Shown one piece after another: positions 8,769 to 18,376 of a stretch of 64,000 bases of DNA (positions within the stretch are counted from its first letter, which is position 1; each line of letters opens with the position of its first letter). Source of the DNA: Chloroflexota bacterium. GTDB lineage: Bacteria > Chloroflexota > Anaerolineae > J036 > Brachytrichaceae. The stretch is from positions 52,332-116,331 of the forward strand of contig JAJYKL010000002.1 in assembly GCA_021788625.1 (NCBI GenBank), in the 5' to 3' direction. A program made the translations under genes and the position numbers. A model generated the notes under the pieces. The model worked only from the letters and a program-made list of their open reading frames with translations, did not search any database and was not told the origin of the DNA.

Positions 8769-10406
8769 TCAATGACGCAAGGCTGAAAGCACATCTGGCA
8801 GCAACTGCGGTAGGTCGCCTGCCAGGAGTCCGGCTGTGCCGTGCTGCTCGCGCCATCGATCACCCGCCTTCGCGTGCAGATAGGCCCCACAAACCGCTGC
8901 ATTCATCTGTGAAAGGCCCTGTGCCAGCATGCCCGCAATGGAACCCGCCAAAACATCTCCCGTACCGGCTACAGCCAGGGCAGAGTTGGCAAAAGGCAAC
9001 ACGATAGCAGCATGATCGGAATTTGCTACCACCGTGAATGCACCCTTAAGTACGATAATCTGCCCCCATCGATGAGCGTAGGCGATGGCATGAGCAATGC
9101 GGTTCGCTTGCACCTCTGGCACACTCAATCCTGTTAAACGTGCCATTTCACCTGGATGCGGCGTGAGGATACAACCGGGTGGCAAGAGCTCTGGCCAGTC
9201 CGGGTTGGTGGATAACAGATTCAGTGCATCGGCGTCGATGACAACGCGTGCGCTGGTCCCCAGGTTTTTTATAAGCCCCAAAATGCCAGGTAAAAATGTT
9301 CCAGTTCCCTCACCCTGTCCCATACCAGGCCCGAGCACGATGGCGCGGCGCTCGCCCAGACCATTCATAGCCTGTGCCAGTCGCGGTAATGCCTCCCGTG
9401 AAAGGTAATCAACCGTTCCATTCAGCGTGGCAAAAGTTGCCTCACGGCAAAGACAGGACACGGTTGCCTGAATGTTATGCGGCACCGCCAGGGTCACCAG
9501 TCCGCTGCCCACTCGGTAAGCCGCCTGGGCTGCCAGAGCAGGCGCTCCAGAATAGTCGATGCACCCACCAACCACCAGCACTTTCCCATAGCTACCTTTG
9601 TTCGAATCATCCTCACGTCGAGGTAGCATAGTCCGTATCAGTTCATCGCTTGCCAGTTGCACATCGCCATCCTCACCGGGCGAAAGCGATTGACCCAGAT
9701 GTTCAATCCCAATTGGAGTGACCACCAGTTCGCCATTCGCACGTGAAGCCGGGAAACAGTAATGGCCACGTTTCGGTGCGTGGAACGTTACCGTCACGTC
9801 AGCCTGTAACGCCTTGGGATCCAGCATGCCTGTGTCGTAGTCCATGCCTGTTACGCCGTCCAGAGCGACGATCGATGCATACCGTTCATCTTGTGGGTGG
9901 TTCAGTGAGGCCCGCACGACATCCAGTATTTCACTTAGCGGTGTATCGATGGGCCTTGACCTCCCAGTGCCCAGTAGCGCGTCAACGATCAAATCAGCTT
10001 GCGATGCCAACTGGCGTAGCACACGCAAGCGCATATCTTCCGAAGCAACAGCGGTGAAGATATCGCGCTCGTGCACGCCAGCGAATACAGGATCGTCCGT
10101 AGCACGCGCTTTTAGCAGGTAAACCTGCACTGTCAGCGAAGGTCCGCCTGGCGAGCGTGAGGCGTCGAACAGCGCCTGTGCACAGACCAGTCCGTCACCT
10201 CCATTGTTTCCTGGACCTGCCAAAACCAGTACACGAAAAGCTGCGTTGCTCTCGGTCCTTGCTAACAATCGCCAGCCAGCCAGCCGCTGAAGGATAACCT
10301 CGGCTGCGGCGCGACCGGCGTTTTGCATCATCTGACTGTAACTCAGGCCTGCCGCATCGGCGGCCCGCTCAATTTCACGCATCTGAGCCACAGTCAGGAC
10401 GTACAT
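8769..10406 (-). CDS. nnrDE: Bifunctional NAD(P)HX epimerase / dehydratase
   Basis: Metabolite-repair enzyme that restores NADH and NADPH after hydration. The N-terminal YjeF_N epimerase (about 1-225) shows GPGNNGGDGL. The C-terminal ADP/ATP-dependent dehydratase, a ribokinase-fold domain (about 245-545), shows VVGGCIDYSGAPALAA, LTPHPGEMARL and the nucleotide-site NSALAVAGTGDVLAGSIAGMLAQG. The full fusion of 545 aa is the usual bacterial arrangement. It follows transketolase by 54 bp on the same strand and may share its transcript. Nothing unusual was seen in the active-site motifs. Confidence 0.95.
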   Translation of the reverse strand: MYVLTVAQMREIERAADAAGLSYSQMMQNAGRAAAEVILQRLAGWRLLARTESNAAFRVLVLAGPGNNGGDGLVCAQALFDASRSPGGPSLTVQVYLLKARATDDPVFAGVHERDIFTAVASEDMRLRVLRQLASQADLIVDALLGTGRSRPIDTPLSEILDVVRASLNHPQDERYASIVALDGVTGMDYDTGMLDPKALQADVTVTFHAPKRGHYCFPASRANGELVVTPIGIEHLGQSLSPGEDGDVQLASDELIRTMLPRREDDSNKGSYGKVLVVGGCIDYSGAPALAAQAAYRVGSGLVTLAVPHNIQATVSCLCREATFATLNGTVDYLSREALPRLAQAMNGLGERRAIVLGPGMGQGEGTGTFLPGILGLIKNLGTSARVVIDADALNLLSTNPDWPELLPPGCILTPHPGEMARLTGLSVPEVQANRIAHAIAYAHRWGQIIVLKGAFTVVANSDHAAIVLPFANSALAVAGTGDVLAGSIAGMLAQGLSQMNAAVCGAYLHAKAGDRWREQHGTAGLLAGDLPQLLPDVLSALRH

Positions 10407-10460
10407 GGTCTAAATGGAGAGATGCATCCGGTTTCGTGATGAAGCCGGGTGTATCAAGGT

Positions 10461-12464
10461 CTATTTTGTATTAATGGAATCAAGAAGCTCCGTCACTTCA
10501 CGAACCACATGATCAACGGTGAATCCAAAATGATTCAGTACATCTTTATACGGGCCTGATGCACCGAAGTGTTCCTGTGTTACAAAACGCACCTTCGAGC
10601 CAACGTATTTATGCCAGCCTTGCCGCACGGCCGCTTCCACCACCACCTTGGGCAGGTCCGGCGGCAGGACCAAATCGCGGTACGCCTGCTCCTGCTCATC
10701 AAATAGCTCCCACGAGGGCATGGAAATGACTTTCGTGGGTATGCCTTTCTGAAGCAGCACTTTGGCGGCATCAAGTGCCAGGCTGACCTCAGAACCGCTG
10801 GCGACGAGCAGGCACGTCGCATCGGGAGCATCCTGTATCACATATGCACCACGCTTGAGACCATTACTAACGGGCAGGATCGGGATAGCCTGGCGCGTAA
10901 GCAACAACGCCACAGGTGTGTGCATTTCTACGGCCACCTTCCACGCAGCCACCGTCTCGTTGGCGTCGGCTGGGCGGATGACTGTGAGACCAGGAATGGC
11001 ACGTATGGCAGGAAGCTGTTCCACAGGCTGATGGGTGGGGCCATCTTCACCAACTCCGATACTGTCATGCGTGAAGACATAGATCACATGGGCTTCGCTG
11101 AGGGCAGCCAACCGGATGGCTGGCCGCATGTAGTCGCTAAAGGTGAAGAACGTGCCGCCATAGGGCAGGATGCCACCATGGAGTGACATGCCATTCATGA
11201 TCGCACCCATGCCATGTTCACGTACTCCAAAACGAATGTAGCGTCCACTGAAGTCGCCCTTCCTGAGTGAGGCGGCACCTTTAGGCATGGTGTCATTGGA
11301 AGGGGTCAAGTCGGCCGAGCCACCCAGAAGCTGTGGCACATGGTCGATGATCGAATTGATGACCTGGCCACTGGCAGCCCGCGTAGCCATGGGCTTATCA
11401 GCAGGATTGAAGGTAGGCAGCGACTTATCCCAGTCGGGAGGCAACTGATGATGTATCACAGCCTTGAATGTATTGGCCAGTACCGGATGTGCCGCTTCAT
11501 ATCGTGCAAGCAGGTCATTCCAGGCTTGTTCGTGCTGAGCAGCCTGGGCACCTGCCTGTCGCCATGCCTGCAAAACCTGATCCGACACAAAAAACGACTT
11601 ATCGGGATCAACTCCATAGTTGATCTTGGCTCCACGTACCTCATCAGGACCTGGTGCATCGGAATGTGCTTTCTGAGTTCCCTGCCGGCTGGGCATGCCA
11701 TAGCCGATCACAGTCTTGCAACAAATGATGCTGGGTTGATCGGCCACCACCTGGGCAGCCTTGATTGCTGTCTCAATCTGCGCCATATCGTGACCATCGA
11801 TGACCTGCGTATGCCAGCCATATGCTTCGAAGCGCTTGGGGACATTGTCGCTATAGGAAAGCGAAGTGGGGCCATCAATGCTGATGCTGTTATCGTCGTA
11901 GAACCAGATCAGTTTACCTAGTCCCAGGTGCCCCGCCAAAGATGCTACCTCGTGGCTGATGCCCTCCTCCAGGTCGCCGTCGCTAACAATAGCATAGGTG
12001 TAATGATTTACGACTTGAAACCCTTCACGATTGTAACGACTGGCAAGCCATTGCTCAGCCATGGCCATGCCCACGGAGTTGCCGGTGCCCTGTCCGAGCG
12101 GACCAGTGGTGACTTCAATGCCGGGTGTGGTGATGTTCTCGGGATGACCTGGCGTACGACTGCCTAACTGACGAAAATGCTTGAGGTCGTCCAGTGTCAG
12201 GTCATAACCTGTGAGATAGAGCACTGAATAAGGCAGCATACAGCCATGCCCGGCTGAGACGATGAAGCGGTCCCGATTGAACCACTTTGGGTTATGCGGG
12301 TTGTAATGCAGGAAACGCGTAAACAGAACATAAGTCACATCGGCCATGCCGAGGGGCATGCCCGGGTGACCAGACTTGGCGTTCTGGACAGCGTCCAGGG
12401 TCAGCGTACGGATGACATTTGCACAGTCGCGATCGAACTCGCCATAGGTGGTGGACAATGACAT
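10461..12464 (-). CDS. tkt: Transketolase
   Basis: Thiamine-diphosphate enzyme that transfers two-carbon units in the pentose phosphate pathway. At 667 aa it is full length. SGHPGMPLGMAD and GPLGQG lie in the N-terminal pyrophosphate domain. SDGDLEEG begins the ThDP metal site and leads to the WFYDDNSISIDG segment that supplies the Asn ligand. FTHDSIGVGEDGPTHQPVEQL is the typical transketolase signature of the middle domain. The C-terminal domain ends at HVVREVTELL. GAGGAAATTGGGAA upstream of the ATG gives a modest ribosome site. A good -10 box is found about 75 nt upstream. It is followed by nnrDE. Confidence 0.97.
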   Translation of the reverse strand: MSLSTTYGEFDRDCANVIRTLTLDAVQNAKSGHPGMPLGMADVTYVLFTRFLHYNPHNPKWFNRDRFIVSAGHGCMLPYSVLYLTGYDLTLDDLKHFRQLGSRTPGHPENITTPGIEVTTGPLGQGTGNSVGMAMAEQWLASRYNREGFQVVNHYTYAIVSDGDLEEGISHEVASLAGHLGLGKLIWFYDDNSISIDGPTSLSYSDNVPKRFEAYGWHTQVIDGHDMAQIETAIKAAQVVADQPSIICCKTVIGYGMPSRQGTQKAHSDAPGPDEVRGAKINYGVDPDKSFFVSDQVLQAWRQAGAQAAQHEQAWNDLLARYEAAHPVLANTFKAVIHHQLPPDWDKSLPTFNPADKPMATRAASGQVINSIIDHVPQLLGGSADLTPSNDTMPKGAASLRKGDFSGRYIRFGVREHGMGAIMNGMSLHGGILPYGGTFFTFSDYMRPAIRLAALSEAHVIYVFTHDSIGVGEDGPTHQPVEQLPAIRAIPGLTVIRPADANETVAAWKVAVEMHTPVALLLTRQAIPILPVSNGLKRGAYVIQDAPDATCLLVASGSEVSLALDAAKVLLQKGIPTKVISMPSWELFDEQEQAYRDLVLPPDLPKVVVEAAVRQGWHKYVGSKVRFVTQEHFGASGPYKDVLNHFGFTVDHVVREVTELLDSINTK

Positions 12465-12537
12465 TTCCCAATTTCCTCGGTAAAAGTTGGCAGAAGTCGG
12501 TTTCTAGGATGCAGCGACTTGACGTGAAATCGAAGGG

Positions 12538-12543
12538 ATTATA
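12538..12543 (-). promoter_or_regulatory. -10 box for the transketolase gene
   Basis: The minus strand reads TATAAT here, a perfect -10 hexamer. The -35 position 17 bp upstream reads TGGAAG (weak, 3 of 6). A transcript from here would have a leader of about 65-70 nt before the tkt ATG. Confidence 0.45.
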
Positions 12544-12660
12544 GTACGTGGGGCTTCGTTCTTCCACAAGTGAAGCAGATAATGGCACACCGTTAACACC
12601 GGACGCATCCAGTTAATCCCTAGTCCAGCGTGGTGCGATCGATGGGCGAATGTCGTCGAG

Positions 12661-14031
12661 TCAAGTTGTGCTTTTGTTTGAGTGAGGTACTTGGTCCAGG
12701 CCTGTGCTGGGTGCCGCCTGCGTCCGGTACAGACGCAGGCGTGCTACGCGTAGTTTGTCCATTTCCTCGACCCGAAAACGGATTCCCTGCGTTTTCAGCT
12801 CCACCTCGTCACCCTGCCTGGGGATTCGCCCGAGGCGGCCCATGATGAACCCTCCAATGCTGTCGTAGTTTTCATCGGAGAGGTTCAGGTCAAACGCCTC
12901 ACTCACGTCTCCGATACTGGTCAGGCCGTTGATGACCGCTGTGCCGTCAGGGTTACGCGTGATGTTAGGTGCCAGGAAGCCTGCCGCATCGCTCACATCA
13001 CCTACAATCTCTGAGACGAGATCGTATAACGTTACCAGCCCTGCCGTTCCTCCATACTCGTCAAGCACAATGGCCAAGTGCTCATGGCGTATGCGGAACT
13101 GCTGAAGTAGCTCATCGGCGCGCTGGGAGTCTGGCACAAAGAATGCTTCGCGGATCAATTGGCGCACACCGAGCGGCCGCACGGACGGTGTAAGGGTGCG
13201 TATTAGGTCCTTACTATGCAGGATGCCAACAATGTGGTCCAGTGCTCCTTCGTAGACAGGCAATCGGCTGATGGGATTGGTCGATAGCAGGTGGACAATT
13301 TCGGATAGAGGGGTATCCACATCTACACAGACCATCTCGGTACGAGGCACCATGACTGCGCGAACCGTGGTATCGCCAAAGGTGAATACATTGGTTAGCA
13401 TTTTGCGCTGCTCTGTCTCAATGAGTCCGCTTCGCTCGCTGGCGGCTACCAGCATCTTCAACTCCTCAACCGAATGCGGTCGCTCGGTCACTCCGCCGTG
13501 TACTCCGAGCATACCAGCCACAGCCCTCGAGGAAGTTTTAAGCAGCCAGATGAACGGACGGAACAAACTGGAAAGGGCGTCCATGGTTGGTACCACCTTC
13601 AGGGCGACCCGTTCGGGAGCATGTTGGGCAATGCTACGTGGCACCAACTCCGCTAACACAATCTGAAAATACGACGCAATCAGCAGGCCAAGCACTGCGC
13701 TGACTACACGCGATACACTAACCCACCATAACGCGGTGATACCAATGAGTGCAAACATCGCAAAGAGCAATTCAGTAAATGCCGGCTCACTCACGATCCC
13801 AATGGCAATCGATATGATGGTGACGCCGATCTGCGTTGCAGCAAAGAAGCGGTCAGGCTCGCTCATCAGGCGCAACACCGTGCGTGCCGCGGTGTTCCCC
13901 TGCTCTGCCAGCTCGGTAATGCGAGTACGCCTCGACACAGCCAGACTATATTCAGCCAGGACAAAAAAGGCATTAAACATCACCAGCAGAAACAAGCTGG
14001 CAATGCCAGGAAGAATCGAGCCAATCTGCAT
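12661..14031 (-). CDS. CNNM/CorC-family membrane protein with CBS pair
   Basis: A 456 aa hemolysin-C/CorB-like protein of the CNNM family, thought to take part in divalent cation (Mg/Co) efflux or homeostasis. The N-terminal DUF21 domain (about 1-200) has four hydrophobic helices and the LAEYSLAVSRRTRITELA motif. A CBS pair follows (VMVPRTEMVCVDVDTPLSEIV and the later EAFFVPDSQRADELLQQFR). The C-terminal CorC_HlyC domain ends near GIRFRVEEMDKLRVARLRL. It starts 5 nt after the stop of the glutamine synthetase-like gene, so the two form an operon. The transported ion cannot be read from the sequence. Confidence 0.9.
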   Translation of the reverse strand: MQIGSILPGIASLFLLVMFNAFFVLAEYSLAVSRRTRITELAEQGNTAARTVLRLMSEPDRFFAATQIGVTIISIAIGIVSEPAFTELLFAMFALIGITALWWVSVSRVVSAVLGLLIASYFQIVLAELVPRSIAQHAPERVALKVVPTMDALSSLFRPFIWLLKTSSRAVAGMLGVHGGVTERPHSVEELKMLVAASERSGLIETEQRKMLTNVFTFGDTTVRAVMVPRTEMVCVDVDTPLSEIVHLLSTNPISRLPVYEGALDHIVGILHSKDLIRTLTPSVRPLGVRQLIREAFFVPDSQRADELLQQFRIRHEHLAIVLDEYGGTAGLVTLYDLVSEIVGDVSDAAGFLAPNITRNPDGTAVINGLTSIGDVSEAFDLNLSDENYDSIGGFIMGRLGRIPRQGDEVELKTQGIRFRVEEMDKLRVARLRLYRTQAAPSTGLDQVPHSNKSTT

Positions 14032-14036
14032 GAAGA

Positions 14037-15464
14037 TCAGAACTTCCAGAAATGGCGGATCTGCTCTACCACCGGCGTAAGTCCATCGAAAGACTTCACC
14101 TCCTGACGTTTAACGGCCAGATAAGTTTCGAATAGAGGTGAACCAAGTGCCGCCTGCAACATGGCATCTTGCTCCAGGGCTTCACATGCAGAACCCAGCG
14201 TGGCCGGTAACGGGTGCCTTGAGCTTTCCTGAGCGGAAAGATCCATAACGGATGGCGAGTACTGAACTGGTTCAGCTAAAGGCGTATGTGCGGAAATGCC
14301 ATCTATCCCAGCCGCGACCAGTGAGCCCAACATCAGATAGGGGTTGGCAGAACCGTCAGCCAGTCTGAACTCTACATGAGCTGCACTGTTTTCCTCTCGC
14401 CATGTCAAAGGAATGATGCTCAGCATAACCTGGCGGTTGTCGAACCCCCAGATCGCAAAAGGTGACACAGGCGCTTGAGGTTGAAAACGCCGGTACGAGT
14501 TTACAGTAGGACATGCTATGGCAACCTGACCAGGCAAATGATTCAATACACCAGCGATAAAGCTTTGTGCTAAATCGCTTAACTCAGCGGTCACGAAGTC
14601 GCGGCTGGTATCGGCGGATTCAGATGATTCGCCAAAAATCTGATTGTGGTCGTGACGATCGAGCAAGCTGAACTGTATGGCTAACCCACTCGATGGTTGT
14701 GTTTCAAAAGGCCGTGCAGCAAATGAAGCGTACCAGCCATGCACCCAGGCAATAGAGCGTATGGACTCGCGCACCATCACTAGATCGTCACAAGCATTCA
14801 GGGGATCGGTAGGTCTGAGCACCAGTTCCTGCTGACCGTGACCGCTCTCAGGATAGTAGGTATCCAGGCCTATACGCTGTTCATCCAAAGAGCCTGCTAT
14901 CTCATTTACTACCTTACCTGCCACAGCCATTCCTATCGACGAGCTATACAGGCTTTCGTCAACGGGCACAAAACTGCCATCATTGGTGCGTATGCCGAAG
15001 TAGTACTGTATTTCAAAACTGACCTGTAGATGCAAACCCAGGTCAGCCAGGTCGGCGAGCATACGTTTCAGGAACGTACGCGGACAAAGAGCCCAGGGTT
15101 GCAGGTCGGTCTCGTACAGGTCTCCGATCATTAGCGCCGTATTGGGTGCATACTGGATGACGCGAAATGTGCTGGGGTCTGGAAGCAGGCGTACCAGGCC
15201 GTGCAGGTAAGGAGCAGCTTGTAGATCGGTAATGGTCAAGCCCATTGTGCTGGCCGGTACGCCAATACCGTTGATCATATGCTGCCGCAAACTATCGATA
15301 TGAACAGCACGACCGCGAATGATGTTCGACGTATCGGCCCACAGGCAACGCACCAGACGCACCCCTGCATCACGTGCCTCGCGCAAGATCGAGTCCGATG
15401 CGGCCGACTTACTCGCGGCATAATCGAAGTCATCCGGGTTGGAACCTGGCACATTTGTGCGCAT
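14037..15464 (-). CDS. Glutamine synthetase-like protein with altered active site
   Basis: The length (475 aa) and fold motifs are those of a type I glutamine synthetase: the beta-grasp region (LVRCLWADTSNIIRGRAV), the ESGHGQQE segment, SYRRF for the ATP/glutamate site and VEFRLADGSANPYL near residue 364. Three residues that bind metal or nucleotide in true GS appear changed. The usual E-x-E reads E151-I-Q153. The usual GSGxHxH reads SSG-L-A262-I-Q264, so both histidines (H269 and H271 in the enterobacterial enzyme) are absent. It is therefore probably not a normal ammonia ligase. It may act on another substrate, as gamma-glutamyl ligases of this superfamily do, or be regulatory. It is first in a two-gene operon with the CNNM gene. 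Confidence 0.8.
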   Translation of the reverse strand: MRTNVPGSNPDDFDYAASKSAASDSILREARDAGVRLVRCLWADTSNIIRGRAVHIDSLRQHMINGIGVPASTMGLTITDLQAAPYLHGLVRLLPDPSTFRVIQYAPNTALMIGDLYETDLQPWALCPRTFLKRMLADLADLGLHLQVSFEIQYYFGIRTNDGSFVPVDESLYSSSIGMAVAGKVVNEIAGSLDEQRIGLDTYYPESGHGQQELVLRPTDPLNACDDLVMVRESIRSIAWVHGWYASFAARPFETQPSSGLAIQFSLLDRHDHNQIFGESSESADTSRDFVTAELSDLAQSFIAGVLNHLPGQVAIACPTVNSYRRFQPQAPVSPFAIWGFDNRQVMLSIIPLTWREENSAAHVEFRLADGSANPYLMLGSLVAAGIDGISAHTPLAEPVQYSPSVMDLSAQESSRHPLPATLGSACEALEQDAMLQAALGSPLFETYLAVKRQEVKSFDGLTPVVEQIRHFWKF

Positions 15465-15556
15465 GGCAATATTCTAGCAATTTTCACATGCAACTGTTGT
15501 GTGATCTGTAATCGTTAATTGGATTAGCATAACATCAGGTGACCAGCAGGAATCAA

Positions 15557-16231
15557 ATGTCAGATATTCGTCTCCGAAAAGGAATTTACCAGGCATTCAG
15601 CACGAATGGTGATGTGACAGCTGATGAGCGGTGGCGCCTTATCTCTACGCTGGATAAAGGCGTACGAATCGATACCGATGCCGTGCGCATCAGCCCTTTC
15701 GCTGAACCGCGAGACGAAAGCTTTAACCTGGAGCTGAATCCACACTTTGAGCATCGCCGGTCGATGGTGCTCGCGCTCAACAGGAGCCGTGAAGTGCGCA
15801 TGGATTTCCATCCTGGTAGCGCTGCGATATGTTGGAGGATCGGCGAAACCAGTCGAACCCTGAATTATGCATGGACATCTGATTGTGAAATCGGTTACAA
15901 TTCGCCTTTGTTCATTACGGTAGTGCTCTGGCGACACCCACTTAAGACGGGGCAATCCGCTCTCTTGAGGGTGGCACAGTTGGATGCCATTTCGCTCGAA
16001 CCTACGTGGGTTAAGCTGGTTATCACGAACGTGGCGATTGAGCAGCACAAGACGCGTTTCGGATTAATGGAGCTCACACGGTACAAGCTGGAGACTGAGG
16101 ATCGGTGCATTGATCATTGCTGGTGCGATCAAGATGGCATCGTGTTCGATTATTGGTCATCTGATCCAACAGACAATGCGTCCTGCTTGCACGGTGGTTT
16201 CACGTTGGTTGCTGTGAATTTCCCGAATTGA
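15557..16231 (+). CDS. Conserved-looking protein of unknown function
   Basis: A 224 aa soluble protein that I do not recognise. It has no signal peptide, no membrane helix and no cofactor motif. It is rich in beta-type segments and Trp, with a Cys/His/Trp cluster near the C-terminus (DHCWCDQDG). I use ATG 15557 because AGGA lies 6-7 nt upstream; a GTG at 15539 would add six residues. Its stop is 10 nt before nuoN, so it is probably translated from the same message. A link to the respiratory chain is only inferred from that. It diverges from the glutamine synthetase-like gene. Confidence 0.75.
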   Translation: MSDIRLRKGIYQAFSTNGDVTADERWRLISTLDKGVRIDTDAVRISPFAEPRDESFNLELNPHFEHRRSMVLALNRSREVRMDFHPGSAAICWRIGETSRTLNYAWTSDCEIGYNSPLFITVVLWRHPLKTGQSALLRVAQLDAISLEPTWVKLVITNVAIEQHKTRFGLMELTRYKLETEDRCIDHCWCDQDGIVFDYWSSDPTDNASCLHGGFTLVAVNFPN

Positions 16232-16241
16232 ATAGCAAACT

Positions 16242-17717
16242 ATGAACCTGACTGACCTCTACACGATCGTCCCTCCTTTGATACTGGTTGCTGGCGCAAT
16301 AGTTACGCTCATGGCGGATCTGGCAGTACCGCGTGAGAACAAGGCAATTACAGCCTGGTTGGCCATAGTGGTCTACATCCTTTCTCTGGTGTCGTTAGGA
16401 TTTCTTTGGGGATTAGGTATCGCTGGACTGCACGGCTTTGGGGGCATGGTGATCCTCGATAGCTATGCGCTTTTTCTAGATGGCCTTTTCGCGTCCATAG
16501 GCATCACCACAATTCTTCTCACATTCCGGTACAACCCTGAACGCGGTATTGTTCGAGGTGAGTTTTACCCGTTACTACTGCTGTCGACTGCGGGCATGAT
16601 GCTCATGGCGCATGCCATGAACCTGTTGATCGTATTTCTGGCTATCGAACTGTTGTCCTTCCCGTTATACATACTATGCGGCATCGCTCGACCTCGCGTA
16701 GATAGCGAGGAATCATCCTTAAAGTACTTCCTGCTAGGGGCTTTTGCCTCAGGGTTCCTGGTATATGGCATTGCACTGATATATGGCGCCACGGGCACCA
16801 TACAGTTAACCGAGTTGGCGCAAAAGGTGTCATCCGGAACGTTGCCGAGTTCGCTGCTGCTCTATGCTGGCATCGGACTGATACTGGTAGGCCTTAGTTT
16901 CAAGGTGGCCGCTGTGCCATTCCACATGTGGACGCCTGACGTCTATGAGGGGGCACCGACCACTGTGACAGGCTTTATGGCAACCGCCACCAAAGCCGCT
17001 GGATTCGCAGCCGTCGTGCGCGTGTTCCTGTTCGGACTTGCTCCACTAATTGCCACTTGGCAACCAGCGATTGTCACGCTCTCTGCACTGACCATGATCG
17101 TGGGTAATGTAGTGGCACTTTCACAGACGAACCTGAAACGGATGCTGGCTTATTCCAGCATCGCCCATGCCGGATACGTACTCATCGGTGTGGCGGCTGG
17201 CAATCCTCTCGGCGCGACAGGTATCCTGTTTTACCTGGTGAGTTACGCAGTCACAACACTGGCAGCGTTTGCCGTCATGACGGTGATGGGCACGTCTGCT
17301 GGTGAAGACCAGAGCATCGATGCCTATGCCGGTCTGGCACGCCGCAAGCCATGGCTGGCCATTGTCATGGCGTTGGCAATGTTTTCACTGACGGGTGTGC
17401 CGCCTACAGCGGGTTTTGCTGGCAAGTATTTCCTTTTCCAGGCTGCTGTAGCTTCCGGCCTGACCTGGTTGGCAGTCCTGGGTGTTCTCACGAGCGTTAT
17501 CTCAGCGTATTTCTATTTGCGGGTAGTGGTGGTCATGTTCATGCGTGAGCCTGACACCAAGCCTGTTCCACTAAGCGTGACAGACGGAGCACGTAGCATA
17601 GCAATTACTTTCAGCGCACTCGCCACCCTTCTATTGGGCATCATACCGTCTCCACTACTCGGTATTGTTGGACAGGCGGTTAGCGCTCTGACTGGGTCGG
17701 GCCATTTGCCCGGTTAG
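16242..17717 (+). CDS. nuoN: NADH-quinone oxidoreductase subunit N
   Basis: Antiporter-like membrane subunit of respiratory complex I (491 aa, the usual size) that carries part of the proton path. Hydrophobic helices run throughout. Family motifs include the charged segment LIVFLAIELLSFPLYILCG with the key Glu, VGLSFKVAAVPFHMWTPDVYEGAPT with the conserved Lys and His, LKRMLAYSSIAHAGY and SLTGVPPTAGFAGKYFLF. No other nuo gene is in the window, so this subunit is separated from the rest of the complex, or the main nuo cluster lies elsewhere. It forms a two-gene unit with the preceding unknown gene. Confidence 0.95.
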   Translation: MNLTDLYTIVPPLILVAGAIVTLMADLAVPRENKAITAWLAIVVYILSLVSLGFLWGLGIAGLHGFGGMVILDSYALFLDGLFASIGITTILLTFRYNPERGIVRGEFYPLLLLSTAGMMLMAHAMNLLIVFLAIELLSFPLYILCGIARPRVDSEESSLKYFLLGAFASGFLVYGIALIYGATGTIQLTELAQKVSSGTLPSSLLLYAGIGLILVGLSFKVAAVPFHMWTPDVYEGAPTTVTGFMATATKAAGFAAVVRVFLFGLAPLIATWQPAIVTLSALTMIVGNVVALSQTNLKRMLAYSSIAHAGYVLIGVAAGNPLGATGILFYLVSYAVTTLAAFAVMTVMGTSAGEDQSIDAYAGLARRKPWLAIVMALAMFSLTGVPPTAGFAGKYFLFQAAVASGLTWLAVLGVLTSVISAYFYLRVVVVMFMREPDTKPVPLSVTDGARSIAITFSALATLLLGIIPSPLLGIVGQAVSALTGSGHLPG

Positions 17718-17765
17718 TGCTGTGACAGCGCGTTGATCGGGTGCTACATTTTATGGCACGCATAC

Positions 17766-17771
17766 TATAAT
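17766..17771 (+). promoter_or_regulatory. -10 box for the small lipoprotein gene
   Basis: A perfect TATAAT lies about 86 nt before the lipoprotein ATG. The hexamer 17 bp upstream (GCTACA) is a poor -35. A TTGATC at 17733 is too far away (27 bp). Confidence 0.4.
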
Positions 17772-17857
17772 GAGTGTCACAGGTTGCGCTGGCCTGATTA
17801 TCCTTTTTAGCTGTGTCATTGCAACGAGACTTACGCTACAAAAAGAGGTGCACATTC

Positions 17858-18265
17858 ATGAAACGTTATAACCTGTTCCTCGTGCTCATATTGGCCGGTT
17901 CATTGCTTATGGCAGCGTGCGGAGGGTCAGGCAGCTCAGGGTCCTCAGTTAATGGGCCCACCGGCAAAACATCAGGGCCGGCCGTGACGCCAGGCGCCAG
18001 TGGAATCAAGGATGCCAGTCTCATTGGCTCATGGACCTCAGCGGATGGCTTCACTATCTACGATTTTAAGAGTGACTTCAGCGTTGATGTCACAGCTGTC
18101 GGCGCAACGACGACCAATTCATACAATATCCTCTCAGGCGGCAATGGCAACGGTAAAGTACAGATCGGACATGGAACTACTTCGTCAACCTACGACTACA
18201 AGGTCGCCAATGGAGTGTTAACCCTTACCTCTCCGGACGGCACTTCAAAGATACTTCGACAGTAA
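17858..18265 (+). CDS. Small secreted lipoprotein of unknown function
   Basis: A 135 aa protein with a classic lipoprotein signal: MKRYNLFLVLILAGSLLMAAC, with the lipobox LMAAC putting the lipidated Cys at residue 21. A Gly/Ser-rich linker follows. Next comes a compact beta domain (GSWTSADGFTIYDFKSDFSVDV ... YDYKVANGVLTLTSPDGT) like small lipocalin- or DUF-type domains found after lipoprotein signals. AGAGGTG lies 7-8 nt before ATG 17858 and fixes this start. It is a single-gene unit ended by a strong terminator. Function unknown. Confidence 0.85.
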   Translation: MKRYNLFLVLILAGSLLMAACGGSGSSGSSVNGPTGKTSGPAVTPGASGIKDASLIGSWTSADGFTIYDFKSDFSVDVTAVGATTTNSYNILSGGNGNGKVQIGHGTTSSTYDYKVANGVLTLTSPDGTSKILRQ

Positions 18266-18304
18266 TAGGCAGTGCTTCGCCAGACGCGAAAACCAAATCG
18301 ATTA

Positions 18305-18342
18305 AAAGAGCGCTCCTGTTCGCCGGAACAGGGGCGCTCTTT
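18305..18342. terminator. strong bidirectional intrinsic terminator
   Basis: Left arm AAAGAGCGCTCCTGTT and right arm AACAGGGGCGCTCTTT form a 16 bp stem with one G-U pair and a 6 nt loop. It is followed by a T-run on the plus strand, with an A-run before it that serves the minus strand. It separates the lipoprotein gene from the converging ABC transporter operon. Confidence 0.9.
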
Positions 18343-18376
18343 TTTAATCCATCTCTAGCGCCAGTCGATGGAAGGC

